Below, in pieces: positions 45,078 to 59,285 of a stretch of DNA of 64,000 bases (position 1 is the first letter of the stretch; every line of letters begins with the position of its first letter). A program made the position numbers and the translations under genes. This stretch comes from Viola odorata (Eukaryota; Streptophyta; Magnoliopsida; Malpighiales; Violaceae): assembly GCA_963691705.1 (NCBI GenBank), contig OY829539.1, positions 75,613,255 through 75,677,254 of the forward strand, read 5' to 3'. The notes under the pieces were generated by a model. The model searched no databases and had not been told where the DNA came from. It was given only the letters and a program-made list of their open reading frames with translations.

Positions 45078-45713
45078 CCACCCACCACTCCCAAATTTAT
45101 TTCAAGAAAAAACCCAAAATCCCCTTGAAAGCAACTGCCTCCTGCATCAGAAAATTGAATCAAACAATTTACTTAGCTGCAATAAATTGTATGAACTGCA
45201 ACCCTAACTCTAAGAATGCAAAACAAAACTTACAGGTTTGAATGGGGGATTGGAAATCCAGGAGTAGTGACTGAAATAGAAAAAACAAATAATCGAAACC
45301 CTAGAGATAAACTATTGCTAATAATTTATTAGCAATTTTTATTAATTATTATAAAAGAATGTGACCGGAGGTAATGTCAAGAGAAGAACGATACGATCGA
45401 ATCTAAATTTTTGGAATCGTAAATAGTGAAGAAAAGAAAGAAAAACAAAAGAATAAAGGAAGACAAGGAAAAAGTGTCCGTCTTTGGTAAATACAGGTTT
45501 TTTAATGATTGATTTCTCCCTTCTTTTCTACAGGAGTAATATGTATATATAAGTTGGAATATTTTATTTTCTATCTAAAAAAAATATATTTAAATTACTT
45601 TTTTCGAGTTCGAGTCTTATTTAAAAAATATATTAAATTGGATTTGTTTGTATTTATTCGAGATTAATGAGCTCAAATCTGCAGCTTCCGCCTTGAGAAA
45701 GTAAAAGAATGTA
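45078..45713 (-). promoter_or_regulatory. SNF4 5' UTR, leader intron and promoter
   Basis: The minus strand has a GT-AG intron in the leader: donor AACCT|GTAAG at 45233, acceptor GATGCAG ending at 45142. An AAACCCTA telo-box-like word lies at about 45296-45304. Beyond 45310 the sequence is AT-rich with no gene. Confidence 0.5.
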
Positions 45714-45973
45714 CTCTCTTCGGTGCAAAATAAACGACGTTTTCCTACCGATTCTTACTGTTCATAATACTTGTCATTTTATCTTTTTCGAAACCAATAT
45801 TTTGTGCAAATGATAATTTTTTTTTATGCATCAACCTAATTTGATGATGGTGTTTTAATTTGAGTGGAAATTAAGAGTAAAAATGAAACAATATGGAATA
45901 AGATAAGATCAAAGATCATGGTGAAACGGATTTTTACTATCCTAAATAGTTATTTATTTTGCACCGGAGGGAG
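45714..45973. mobile_element. Stowaway-like MITE
   Basis: 260 bp with termini CTCTCTTCGGTGCAAAATAA and the matching TTATTTTGCACCGGAGGGAG, flanked by TA (45712-45713 and 45974-45975). No coding capacity. Confidence 0.85.
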
Positions 45974-46228
45974 TATCATATTTACATGAAACTATAAATT
46001 TTAACTGAAAAAACAATTCTTTTACAATAATAAATTAAAAGTTCTTAAAGAAAAAACTCTTTTTACTAAGGGAAAAAGAAAAAATGTATCTGAGGTATTC
46101 CATCCAGACCATAATAATTGTCATTTTTATATAGAATGTTACTGTACATTTTACTAGACTTTTTAGTGTTTGCATTACTGTATGTTACTGTTTTAGAAAA
46201 TCAATTAAAGTGGTGTAAATAAATACTA

Positions 46229-46905
46229 CTCCCTCCGTCTAAATTTACATGACGCGGGCCCACGAATCACACAAATTAAGGTGTGTCAGCCCGCGTCAGA
46301 AATGATCAGCAGCCAGCCAAGGACATTTTCCATACTTTTTCCCTGTTTTCATCCCTGTCTCTGTCTAAAATCACTTTCCGGCGTCCATCTATTCTCACCG
46401 CCCCCACAGGAAGGAGCGGAAGGCCGAGACGAGTCGGGACCAGGTGGAACGGAGCCATTCCGGAACGTCACGCGCCGCCAATCTCCGGCGAAGCCGCGAC
46501 AACCCTTCGCCACGCGCCGGCGCCTGTGGGCGCGTCCGGCCTCCGTTTCCGACGTCGTCACCTGGGTTCGGCTCGTCTCGTCATTTCCGGCACGAATCTA
46601 TGGTCACTTTGATTTTTCTCTGCTTATTTGTTGAAGAAAAAGATGAAAGGAGATGAAGAAGAGAGAGGGAGAAGATGGAGAGAGAGAATGTCAGAAACTC
46701 TGCATCTAAGACAGCAACGTGTGATGTTTCTGTTCGTTTCACCCTTTTGCCCTCGTTTGACAGGCAGCTCAGCACGCGTATGACATGTCGTTCAAGGGGC
46801 ATTTTTGTCAAAAAAAATTATAAAGGGCACAATTAACCAAGACGACAACTAAACCGGGAGACACATTTTTGGGCTAGAACGACACATATTTTTAGACGGA
46901 GGGAG
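46229..46905. mobile_element. Large Stowaway-type element with GC-rich core
   Basis: 677 bp with termini CTCCCTCCGTCTAAA and TTTAGACGGAGGGAG, flanked by TA (46227-46228 and 46906-46907). Unlike typical Stowaways of 100-300 bp, it holds a CpG-rich core (about 46375-46600) with open frames on both strands of about 70-117 residues. I recognise no protein. It may carry captured host sequence. Confidence 0.75.
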
Positions 46906-47992
46906 TATAAACTACGGTGGACTTTTTGGCATCTTTGACACGTGCGGCTGACTGTGTCCGTTATATTTTTTCTTTTTTCTTCCTTTCTCCGTCATGATTG
47001 GCTATCGGAATTTTTTAATTAATAGAATACTGTATCTTTGTTGGAAAATTACTGATTAGTAGTACTCCCTCCGGTCCGAATTAAACGTCGTGCACGCATC
47101 TCGAGGAGGCCGGATGGCTCACTATTTGTCCCCGAAAAATTCCGTACTTTTTTTCGAACGTACGTTAAGGATTTGCATGACGTGGTTGAAAATTTCAATT
47201 GATTTAACAGATCCGTTTTTAATTACATGACGTGGTTGAAAATTTCAATTGATTTAACAGATCCGTTTCGCGCTAAACCCAAATTTGTTTGTACTTTTTG
47301 GGTTTTGAATCCGATGCCATCTCTTGGGCTTATGTTTTATTGGGCCTTATTGTTTGTACTTTCTTAGCCCATTAGCACTAAATTTGTAGTAATATTTTAA
47401 AGGATTCGGTAGTAACATTCGTCAACCATTCCGCACCCACGCGCTTCCCCTCCACGCTCCACCGACTTAAGGAGTTGGAGAAAACAAAATGTACTAATAC
47501 TACTAATAAAAAGAACAGGAAAAAAACAAAGTTGAGACTTGAGCCCCAAAATAACACAAAACAACAGAACATAAAGCCTCCTTCCTTTTGTGCACACATC
47601 TATCAATCAATCGGTTGAAACTGCATAAATTAAGAGCGGAATCGGACCCGCCGCCGCACCCCGTTTACCAGTTACATTCTTCTACTCCTCGGATTATTTT
47701 CCATCGTTCGATCATCGTCGTCGTCGTCATCATCATCAGCCCCGCCAATCGAATTAATCAATCAATTAATTATTAATCTGTTAGGTTTCACTATTATTGC
47801 AATGAGAGTTTGCTTTCATTCCCCGTACAACATGTTTACTAATTACTGAGTTCTTTGTGGTGGTTTAAGTAATGTTGGACTTTAGGCAAGGTGTATTGCG
47901 GTTTTGGTTCCGGTTCCGGTTTGGTTATAGGTTTAGGGTTTGATAATTAGGGTTGGGGTTTTGTTTCTCGATTTTTGGGTGTGTGCGGGGAA
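46906..47992 (+). other. Spacer with MITE end and CW-gene promoter
   Basis: A single MITE end (CTCCCTCCGGTCC at about 47064) has no partner nearby. A 43-bp direct repeat occurs at 47176-47218 and 47226-47268. The CW-gene leader (about 47590-47992) contains GTCGTCGTCGTC/ATCATCATC triplets and TTTAGGGTTTG telo-box-like words near 47931-47942. No other gene is seen. Confidence 0.5.
47176..47268. repeat. 43-bp perfect direct repeat
   Basis: Two identical 43-bp copies, 47176-47218 and 47226-47268, begin CATGACGTGGTTGAAAATTT and are spaced 50 bp start to start. Upstream of the CW gene. Likely a replication-slippage or repair duplication. Confidence 0.9.
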
Positions 47993-50900
47993 ATGGAGGA
48001 GAATTCGGAGCTTCAAGAAGGTGAGGATTGGTGTTACAAGAATGATGATGACGACAAGAACAATATAGACCCTGATGTTGCTTTGTCCTACATTGTAAGT
48101 GCTGGTTTTGATGGTGTTTGCTTTTGTCAATGATGAAGACTCTGATGACACGTGCTTGTTGTCGAAGTTGAGTCCTGTGCTTAATTGCTATTAGTGTGTT
48201 GGTAATGGTCTCAATTAAGTTTTACACAGTTGCTTGTGAACTAGTGTTGATTAATTGTTTAAGTGAGACATTGTGACAGGATCTTTGATGTGCATCAGAA
48301 TTGAACTCAGACCATAGGAATTGGTGGTGGGTTTGATTAGAAAATGCATGAAAAGCAAATCAAAGAAAAAGAGAATAGTCTCTATCCTTTTCTTCATTGA
48401 CTGGTCTTCTTTCTGTTTGAACCATTTAGTTTTCATATTGACTAGGAGGTGAATAGTCAAGGCGAAATGCCTTGCAGATAGCTGGAAAAGTTCATGAATG
48501 TACTTTCGTTGGATTCACCTCCAACATTGTTCACAAAGTTACATGCTACAACTTTGCATTATTTGCCTGCTTTAATGTTATGTGTTGGAAAATGCAGTCT
48601 GAAATTTGCATCCCCACAAGGTTCTCGTGGCTTGTGAATGGAAGGTTGAGGCCATACGAATTGAATCACAATAAGAAATGATCTTGTCTTTCCCTTCTCA
48701 GCTGATCTAAACATTGCCAATACTTTTTTGTGTTATTGTCCATGGTTCTATGTAAAATTAGTAATACAGAGTTATTTTCTTGAAGGATGAGAAGATTCAC
48801 AATGTGTTGGGCCACTTTCAAAAAGAATTTGAGGGTGGATATTCTGCAGAGAATTTGGGTATGTGAACCTCGATGACTTACCCGTGTCTTTATTACCTGA
48901 AAATGATGGCACAACACTTAGAGTTTTACTTGGCAGGGTCGAAATTTGGTGGTTATGGCTCATTCTTGCCTGCCTATGAGCACTCACCATCTGTTGGGTC
49001 ACGTCCAAAGACTTCCTATTCAAGCCCTTTCATACCAAAATCTCCTAACTGTTTTCCAGAGGAGGTATGTGGTAATTTTCCTTAGTATAATTTGATAGCT
49101 TGATACAAAGGGAATTTCTGTAAAGATAAGGCAGTTCTAGTTTAACTGAGGTCTGTAAATTGTATTACCATTCAGGGTGGCTCCCAGAGCTTAACTGCTC
49201 TCTCTAATGCACCCTCATCTCTAAGGCGTGGAACTGCCTATCACAGTGCGAATGAACACCATAATTCAGCTGTGGCATCCCAGGATGTTTCATGCAAGCT
49301 TGGCTCCAACTTGGCTTCTGTTCTTGCCCCAAATTCATCTACGAAGAATGAAACTTCAAACAAATCAGGCAACCTATCTGAGAAAAGAACATTAAAGGTT
49401 CGTATAAAAGTGGGTTCTGATAACAGGGTGCAAAAAGTTGCTGCTATCTATAGCAGTCTCGGGCTTGACAACTCTCTGTCATCTTCATTGGGGAACAATA
49501 CGGAGGAAAGTGGTGGTGTGCTTTCTGTTTCAAAAGAGATAGATTCTCCTACCAGCATTCTTCGGGTAAAGTCTTTTCATTTTAACTTCTTTATTGATGT
49601 TCTGTTCATTGGCATTGGATGAACTAAATGGACCGCGTTATACTTGCCTGTTCAAAATAGGTTATGGCATCGTTCCCGGTGCCTGGGTGTGCCTTGATAT
49701 CTCCCCTTCATGACAGTTTCCTTTGCTTGACAAGAAGAGAAGAAAACTCCAAAGAGACTAGACCTCTGTTCAACAAAGCTAGTCAAGAGCATTCTCGTCT
49801 ATCAGGAAATAAACTGGCTACTGATGTTGGGAACTGGGAACTGCCAAAAGAGGAGGCACAATTGCCGAGGAAGAGTAAAAAGGCTGCAGAATTGAGGCAG
49901 GCAGATGGTATCATCTATGAGAATGACACATTAATTTCTGTAGACCAGAACATAGAAAATGGCAATGCTAAGGGCAATGTGGTGAAGGATAGGTTGCTTT
50001 TTGGTGAATTTGTGAAAGAGGGTTCCTCAGTGTCCACACTGGGCCAGAATAATGGAAGGAATGAGCAGACAAATTATCAGAGTAGTTCTGTGGAAAATGT
50101 CTTGGAACTCAATGCAGTAAAATGTGATAAGGATGCTAATGTAGGTCTCAGGAGCGGTGGTAAGTTCAAGACAAGCAAAAGTTCCGCTCCTTCAAAAGCT
50201 GTCTCCAGTGTATCCAAATGCAAGGAAGATGTTATTGTTGGATCTGTAGCACCTTCAAAACAAAAGATCCTTAAGCAAGCCACATCTTATGTGCATCATG
50301 AAGCCACCATGTCTTCTGGGAATGAAAAGCTATTGTTTGGTATTAAGAAGAAGTCACAGTGTATCAGAAAGAGGAAAAGTACAGCAGATACTTCAACAAA
50401 GGAATGCTTAAGGACTGGTTTGAGCCCTGAATTAAAAGATACGCGTGCGCATGGTGTCTCCTTAACTAAGGATAAGATGCACAAACAAAAGTCACAGAAG
50501 CGTATTATTAACGTCAGAGATAGTCAAAGAGATTATTTGGACACAAAATCAGATCAATTAGCTGATTGGCAGAGGTTTCCTGGTGATAGGGCAAGGGACT
50601 CTTGCCCTGATGATTTTCCTAGAGAACAGAGTGTGTCTACCAACAAGCCGAAGAAAAAGTTTAGTCGCAAAATACTTGATAGCCGACCAACATCAGGACC
50701 TCCTGCCAAAGATGTTGCTGACGAGGGTCCTGTGAAAAGTGTAGCTGATCCTCCTGTTACAGAAAATGCAGTTACTTCTGAAGTTGATCCTAAAGATCAT
50801 TGGGCTGAATGTGATGGTTGTGAGAAATGGCGAATGTTACTCTGTTGTGTAAAGCCAGAGGACCTCCCCGATAAGTGGCTATGTAGCATGATGGACTGGC

Positions 50901-53900
50901 TGTAAGTCTAAGTCTTATGTTCGATTCACACGTGCACATGAAATTCTTTATATTCAGTGAAAACTATTGACGTTCTGGGTTTAACTTCTTGCATTTTATA
51001 ATATCTTTTGCACAAATCATCATTTTACTTTAGACAGCTGAACTCAATTGAACATGGCTAAGTCTACTGTAGCTTTTGCTGTCCTTATCAATGGCAAAAA
51101 CAAGGAATATCCTCTCTGTACGAGTGCATGTAGGATTGTTGTTTATCCAAATGCATGTATGTATGTGTGCATGTGCATATCCACTCCTATCCAATTTTAA
51201 AACTTTTGAATATGTAATTAGGCCTGGATTGAATCGGTGTGACATCAGTGAGGAAGAAACAACAAATGCTACCACTTTATTGAATCGACAACACAGCCTG
51301 GAAAATCATGGCAACAAAATTTCCTCAGGAGCAACTCCAGTATATCTTCGACATCTTGAGAAGAACTGCCAGGCTATTGATTCTCATGCGTTGTCTTGTT
51401 CGGAAAGGAGAAATTGCAGTTTGAAGGAATCAGCAAAACCTGGTAGCACCCAAGGCCTGATCCAGACACTGAATATCACAAAGAATCACTTCAAGGAATC
51501 TGTGAAAGGCTTTCCGCCAGGAGCAAAAGCTGTGAATACATTTAGACTTAGACATTCAAGTAAGTCACCCAGCTTGGTTGCAGAAAAGAACACACCAAAA
51601 CTGGATGATCATATGAATGGAGGTAAGCGGGTCATTTGAGAGAAGTCATTCCTCGTGCCTTGAGGAGCTTTGATGTACTAGCATGTGATTTTTTGTTTTG
51701 TAATGTTTATCAGGGGCCAGAGTGCAACAAATTAAGAAGAAAAACAAGAGGATGGCTGATCAGAATGGATATGGATCTTCTAAGAAGAGCAAGAGAAAAG
51801 AGCTGTACCATGTCGATAAACACCAGGACTCTAATATGGGCACTGGGATGGTGGATCCCACTTTGAAAAGTAATTTAGCAACCAAGGCAAGTGGAAAGAA
51901 TATGATGACATCAAGTAAGCAAATGGAGGGTAGGAAGTGTCATAGAAAGGACAGCCTGCCAGATTCTGCAAAGAGGCTGGAGGACCAAGATGGGGTTTCA
52001 ACCAATGGTGAGTACTTGGATATTAGAACTGGCAATGGAGAGAATGCTTCTGTGAAGAAAAGGAAGTTGCTGGAGTGCCAGGACAAGCAGAATGATGTAC
52101 ATGTGGAGGAAATCAATGAAAATGGATTTAAGAAAGTAGAAAAAGCTAAGGCTTCAAGGAGTGCGCTTAAGGATTCTGTTAGAATAAATGCCACTGATAA
52201 GTTAAACCAAAATGGCAAAGCAGCCCATATTTTCTTGTCAGGCAGTGAAGATCAAGCTGATGGCATGGAAGACAGCAGAACCGTGGGTAAAGATAAACAG
52301 CCTACAACACATAGAAGAAATATTGTTTGTGAACGAACTTTGGATGGAATGGATTCACTGAGAGAGGATTTTGGATCTGGACAAGTTTCAGGTACAGCTA
52401 CTTCAAGCTCTTCAAAGGTTTCAGGTTCACTTATATTCAAAGCGATGGTTCCTGATGTGAGAGCCTCGCCAGTAGAATCAGTTTCTTCATCTCCTTTGAG
52501 GAATCCACGACCAGAGAAGCTTACTTCATCTGCTAAGGTTATGAACGGTGACCTTTCCATAGTTGGCAGTAGGAGATGCTGGGAAGGGGAAGGTAATGGC
52601 GAAATTAATTGCTCTATAATAGAGAAGGAGGAGAAAGTTTCTGGCAGCTCTTATCCTGAGCCTCTTAAATTTTCTCCATTCTTGGATCAGGATTCTCGTC
52701 TCAGAAGCTGTTTGAGAGCTAAATCTTCCCTTGATAGGAATCACAAGTCTTCTAATGATCTGCTTCTTCCTGAAAACTTCTGTGATGTGGATATAATAGG
52801 CAATAGATACATTGATGCAATGGTTCCAAAGAAATCTGGTAAGAGCTTGTCATTACGGTCAAAAGATAAGGCGAAAAGCTCCATTTCCGATTTCAATAAA
52901 GGTATGCCAAAAGTTCTTAATTCAGGGAATGAACATGGAGAAACGTGTTCAATGAAGATAGTGAGATCTGAGTCAGAAAGTGACCCAAAATTACATGCTT
53001 CTGAAAATTTCAATCTCATCAAACGTGATATCCTTGATTCCTCTAGTGCTAAGTCAAGTAAGGATGAGAAGGTTCATACTTGGAGGAGTTCTGCGAAGGG
53101 GCAATACTCAAAAGATAGCAAAATGGAAAGTGGGTTAAAAATTGAAGAGTATGATGATTTGGATTCAAAATTGGGTGCCCTTTGTAGCTGGGATCTGAAT
53201 TCTGCCTCCAAGCAGAATCCAGTAAAGGATTTTGAAGGTGAAACTAAAGTGGAGCCCTTACAAAAACAATTAACTAGTGGGACACCAAAAATATTCTCGC
53301 ATGATGGCGGGGAAAGTAAACAGGAAGGTGAGCGTCACATATCCCTGCCAGAAAAGGCATTTGATAAGATTCCTGTTCATGTCGATGGCAATAGTAATGA
53401 AACAAAAGCATCAAACCTTGTTGGAAATGCTGTTACCAAGAATAGTGCTCGCCAAAACTCGGTAAATGTTTGTGATGTGAGAGAGGTCAAAGATCTTAAG
53501 TTTTTGATCCCTAGGAAAACAGATGCCTCTAGTCAGACTGTGTCCAAAGTCTTGAAAGAAGCCAAAGATATGAGAGACTGCGCAGACCGTCTCAAGGTTT
53601 GTTTTTAAGGACTTTCAGTGGCGCTTACTCACTTTTGGGTTTTATTTATTGGATTAACATGCTATTGTGCAGTAGCAAGGTAATTGCTGTTGTGTTTTTG
53701 TTTGTCCTGATTATTGTTGTGGTTGAATGGTCTTTTAGAGTCACGGGTTTCCTTTGGAAAGCAATGAAGCATACTTCCAAGCTGCCCTTAAGTTTCTTCT
53801 TGGAGCTTTTCTTGAATCTTGCAATGGTGAGGGTGGCAAGCTAGGGGAGATGAATCAAATTCAAGCTTTCAATATTACAGCTAATCTGTGCAAGTGAGTA

Positions 53901-56362
53901 AACATTTCAGAATCATACAAAAAAGATATCTTATCTCTGCAAAAATTGTGTTTGTTTATGATATATGATGAGTGCTTTTAATAGAATCTTGCTCTTGGAA
54001 GCATTTCTTCCTTGATCTTACTTGATGTTATGGTTTAGCCAGTCTTCAGAAGTTTTGGTGTCTGTGACAGTCAGATGAATTTATTTTTTCCTGGTAATAT
54101 TAGGACACTGAAACTTGAGTCTGGTTATCATACTTCTCAAAATAATGAGGATATTAAAAGAATTAGACAAAACAATGCTTTGTAGTGGTGTGCACATAAT
54201 GGTTTTCTAATATGAAAACTGTGCGACCATTGAAGTAATGCGTTATTGCTTTATGATATCAATCCGATCAGCTAGTTCATGCTGTTGATGTTACTTCTGA
54301 ATTGTCAAATAATAGATTATTTGATGTTTTGAAGCCATTATCATGTGATTTTTCCATAAAGGCGTCTTTGCTTTTGGATCTGTATGGCTTTGTTTGGATC
54401 AAGACTCTACTTCTTTAATTGGCAGATGCTGTGCCCTCGAATATGAAAGACAGGGTGAAAAGGCTGCCACTGCTTTGGCTTATAAATGCATGGAGGTCGC
54501 ATACTGGAGGGTAGTTTACTGCAAAAATTCAACATCAATGAGAGAGCAGACTGAATTGCAAGCAAGTTTGCAAATGATTCCCCAAGGTAATAAATTAAGG
54601 CTTCAAATAGTTATTTTGTGTCAGGCTGTTTCTTGTTTTGTATTTGGTTTGTGATAATTCCACCTCTTTGTTTTTGGTATCCTTATGTAGTATGCTGTAT
54701 GCCTATACTATGAGATTGTTTAACTGGCTAGAATGGAGCTTAGACGCTTCACACTTTATGTTAACATAATTTTCTGTTGTGCATTTAAATGATTTGAAAA
54801 ACATGTTGCTAAAGAATTTTCTGGTATTATTAGCTTTAATGTAAGAAAAAATTAATTTTCAAATTTTAATTTTTCGACCAAGTTTTTTCTAGAGGGGTAA
54901 GTAATGATCCTTTATGTTGTTTAGTGATAATTCCTATTTTCTTTTATGATAATGGAGATCATATTATATTTATACTTTTATCTATTTTATTTTTTTTTCC
55001 TTCTGTTCAATAAAAATATATGAATTTGGATATGTTTTTAAATGATAGAGAATAATGTTTTTGGTTGTTTAAAAGTTATTTCATTTATTTTTTATACTTT
55101 ATTTTTTTGTTGTTGAATAAAAAAAATACTTTAAGGTATTTAACACAAAAAAAAATTCGATAAGCAAGGTATTTAGCCTTTTGGATTAAGGGTTAAGTTG
55201 ATACTTTTGCCAAAAAATGGCAATTTGACAGAAAATTACTCATGGGCATAAAACCTTGTTCAGCCAATACTTTTCTTTTTCCTCGTCGTAGTTTGTTTGT
55301 TCATGGCTTTTGATCTTTATTTTACTAGTGGAAAATATATTCAGGTAGCCAGAGCTATTGGAAAAGTATTTAGGTTTTGGTTTCTGTTTGTTGTAGAACA
55401 TTTTGGGTAATAGACTTTGCTGACTGAAACTCTCATGTGTTGCCATTTTACATTACAAGTGCATTCACATTGGGAGGACGTGTTGAAATTTACCATTTCC
55501 TGACATTGTGCTCTTGGATATTTGTCAGGTGACTCACCATCATCCTCTGCATCAGATGTTGATAACTTGAATAATCAAGCAGCGACAGACAAGCCTACTG
55601 TTAAAGGAACTGTTTCTCATGTTACTGGAAACCCTATCTGTTTTGCTCGGCATCACTCAAATTTGCTTGGGCTGCTTGACTATGTAAGTTAATTCTACAA
55701 GGTGTATGGTCTTGCCTTTTTGTCTTCAATTTTTATTAGTTTATTTTCCTGTATTATCTTCGCATTGTCTTGATGGAAACTTCATCATTACACTCTCATT
55801 TATGCATACTTGTTTAGACACTTTTCCTTAGGATGCTTTCACCAGGGTATATTTGATAGATGTTTCCTGGCATTTCAGAGAAGAAAATGTCAAATGGTCA
55901 GCCAGTGGCTTTATGATGTTTGTTACATGCTGTTAGTTGCTTCTACATTTTTTTTGTACTCTTATTATATGTTAGGAGAATGGTGGTTGGCATAACTTCA
56001 TTTTTAAGAATGAGTTTCCAAAATAATCAAGTTATCCCATGAGCTGGTGGCTACCATACCATTCATAGGCTTTGTGGGTGTATCCTCCCCAATGTGTTCA
56101 AGCTTGTGTATGAGGCAGTGCAGGAAGCTGAAATTACTACTGTTTGATTGTTTTGCAGTCGCAATATGTATTCTTTGCGTTAGAGGCCTCAAAAAAGTCC
56201 CAGGATGCTTTTTCAGCTGCTAATGTAGTTTTGGGAGAGGCTCCGAGAAGGGAGTTTATTGATTCTGTGAAGAAGGTGATTGATTTTAATTTCCAAGATG
56301 TAGAGGGGTTCATACGTTTGGTTCAGCTTGCAATGGAGGCAATAAGCCGTAGTAAAGACTGA
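47993..56362 (+). CDS. CW-type zinc-finger protein (plant long form)
   Basis: Eleven exons: 47993-48094, 48786-48858, 48937-49064, 49176-49565, 49661-50901, 51222-51622, 51714-53596, 53739-53893, 54426-54586, 55529-55683 and 56159-56362. They total 4893 bp, 1630 residues, with all junctions in phase. The CW finger spans residues about 610-660: WAECDGCEKWRMLL with Cys615, Cys618, Cys639 and Cys651, split by the intron after exon 5. CW domains read histone H3 methylated at Lys4, so this is a likely nuclear chromatin reader. The N-terminus is conserved in plant members (YIDEKIHNVLGHFQKEFEGG, then FGGYGSFLP). A long low-complexity Lys/Ser-rich middle follows. The C-terminal helical region (ALKFLLGAFLES, then AYKCMEVAYWRVVYCK) is also typical of the family. 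No lesion seen. The gene is intact and probably expressed. Confidence 0.93.
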
Positions 56363-59054
56363 GACAATCCTGCATATATTGTGTGATTTTCTGGTTTGGT
56401 TCCGACTGAGCAGGATCAGGAAAAGTAAGAGGGAAAAGGTGCCATTTAGAGATGCAATTGGAAACCTGCAAAGATGTAGGCGACCAACAGCTCATACCTC
56501 TCTGTAGTCTGTACATGTGTACAAAGCAATATTGATTGTCATGCTCACCCTTAAGTCTTTGGGTTGGCTAGAAGGATAAATCTTTGTTCAGTGACACAGT
56601 TGTTTTCTAGCAAGCCAGTTCTATATTCTTTAGGCTCAGTTAGAAAAGAAAATATCTAAAGAGAGGAGGAAAAAAATCATTAGGCGACCATTTTGAGGAG
56701 GTTGAATATATAGTGGTGACTGACCAGTTTTCCGACAAGAGCACACCATTTTGTAATTTTTATTACTATCAATGAAATGGAAATGAAATTCTTTGGGAAG
56801 TTTCTGGTTTCTTTCTAGAATTGTCAACCTTGAGATTTTCTTATCTAGCTGACCCAGATCACTCTGTAATTAACCCACAGGTATGTAACGTATTATCTCA
56901 TTGCTTAAGCAGTTTATACGAGAGATCCTGTTTTTCTTCCTTATAATAATGTGTTTCTTTTTTCTTTTAATTTTATTTGGAACGCATTTACTTATTTATT
57001 ATTCTTTTGTGGATTTATTGATTAAAGTTTCTTGTGGTTATTGACTCCACAGAGGACTTCTATTCCATTTTCTGAGATTTTGGTTATTATGGAGTCAATT
57101 TGCAGCAGACCTACATCTAGGTTTATCAATTAACCTTTATGCCTCCTGTTTTCTTTGTATTTCACTGTATATATGGACAGATATGATTTTGGCGTACATG
57201 AGGAATGAGTTGGTACTTGCATGTGCAGCATGTCCAATCTTTGCAGTTCATTCAACCAGTTGTTGCTCCACACAAAAAACTTATAAGGTAAAAGTTTAGT
57301 TTCGTGGATATGATGTTAACTGTATCTTCTGTGAGGAAGTTGAAACTTTTCCTTGCTTATTTTAGAAGTGGAATAACTGTACAACTTTCCTCAGTTTTCT
57401 AATGATTCGTTATGCTTCTATGAGATATATTTGTGTATGTGGTCTTGCGTATGCACACAAAAAGCCTCTTGTTTTTATGCATTTGGGGATATTTTTTACT
57501 CTTCAATATGTTTGTGTGTTTCAACTGAACTTGAATAGTTCGGTAGGAATACTCACCTAGACCCCTACCGTTTATAGTAGAGAGAGTAATATGATTGGCA
57601 CCTTTTCTTCTGTGTATGCATGACGCAAACCATCATTTGTAACAGCATCTATTGAACTTTACTTTGGACCAGAGCTAAACAAAACTGTATGTAAGAGGAT
57701 GACCGTGGGATTATTGGTTTCACCTATGAGCCTAACCCCTCACCTCAAACTCAACTACAATTACTTATCATGTGATGATCGTCCCCTGCAATTCTTGAAT
57801 GACATGGTAAAACTCTTAACCTTGCCAACGCAGTTGCTTTCGCAGAGTCTCTCTCTTTCCCTTTTGAATAATGCCATACATGATTGATGGTTTTTATTCA
57901 GTAAGATAATAACTACCAAGTGAATAAGTGAATGTCATGTCTTATTGTAAGCAAAAGTGTTGGTATCCTAAGCATCACCCTTTACTTTTCGGGTAGAGTT
58001 TTTAGTTTCTGAACATCAATGTTCTGCGCAATGTTAAAAGGTGGTGCTTTAATTCAATCTTCTGCCAAGATTTCAGATCAGAAAGGTGGGCATGCTAAGG
58101 TATTCCACAAACTTATTGTCGGTGTAAATGGTGGTTCAGTGAAGGTATTCTGTGTTGCTAAGCCTTGATTGAAGTGGAGATGTAGTTTTTGCATCCCTTT
58201 GTTGGAAGGATGAGATCGAGCTTTGCGAGCTATACCTATACCTGAGAATGGCTTGTTCTATAGAACTTTGCAATGAGTTTGATTCCTTAGCATAACAGGA
58301 ACGTAGCAGGTGATGAATGAATTTGATTAACTTGGAGACTGAACAGTCTATAGCGCTACCAGATGAAGTGCATCACGACTATATCTGTGTTTGACAGAAC
58401 AGGTTTACTGTAGCTCCCTCTCGTACTTTTATTCTTATCTTTAAATGTATCAGATCAGAGCTGAATTATTAATGAAGGTACTGTAGCTTCTGCTTGTCAA
58501 ATACTCTGTTATTGGTATCTTGTACAGTGCACTGTTCAAAAATTTGTTGCAAAATCATGGTATTATTAGACTGGGATTGTTGAACAAGTTTTTCTGGCGG
58601 GAAGGAGAGGAGGTAGTTGGGGCAGAAAGGTACTTTGCACTCGACGCTTTTTCATCAGTCACAAAATTGTCCTTACTGAATGAATCATGGTATTTTGTTG
58701 TTGTCACGTGTTATTAGTGTGGTAAGTGACATGTACGCGCGATGTAAGTGCGTGCGGGTTGAACGGACATATGCGGCTGGCCCGGCCCCGGGTAGGTTAG
58801 TAATTAGCGATGTTAACGACTCCGGTTTTTGAACCTTTGTATTTTTACCATTACATTTTTCTTTTTTCTTTAAATCAAGATTCTGAAATCTCACTCCAAG
58901 TTCATTATTCTGATATTAGTGGTTATTGTATTCAAATTATTTTATTAATTTGATCCTTATATTATTTTTTCCCCCAATTTAGTACTTTTATTGGTCAAAT
59001 AATATTAATTTTATTACCTTTATATGTACATATTTTGTAGCTCACTATCTTTTA
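56363..59054 (+). other. CW-gene 3' flank and long spacer
   Basis: The first few hundred bases are the probable 3' UTR of the CW gene (AATGAAATGG-type poly(A) context near 56770). From about 57000 to 59050 I find only AT-rich sequence, short open frames below 70 residues without family features, and no repeat boundaries. An unannotated non-coding transcript cannot be excluded. Confidence 0.4.
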
Positions 59055-59285
59055 CTCCCGCTCAAATAACTGTCACTTTCCTACGGATTCTTACTATTCA
59101 TAATAATTGTCATTTTACCTCTTTAAGTCTACATTTTTTTGCCTTTTCGATCCCATCTTTTTTGTACTATTGAAAGATGGGTTGACTAGTTATTAAACAA
59201 AAAATTAAAGTTCGATTTGAAACAGAAAAACAAAAAAATGGGATTGCAAGCTCCCAGGACGACTCCCTTTCACGTCCGGAGGGAG
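59055..59285. mobile_element. Stowaway-like MITE upstream of the CHR12-like gene
   Basis: 231 bp from CTCCCGCTCAAATAACTGTC to CGTCCGGAGGGAG, flanked by TA (59053-59054 and 59286-59287). The inverted ends are short and partly diverged. Confidence 0.7.

Noticed and set aside
57699..57887. Short frame in the spacer downstream of the CW gene
   Set aside because: 62 codons, no splice context, no recognisable family; chance-level.
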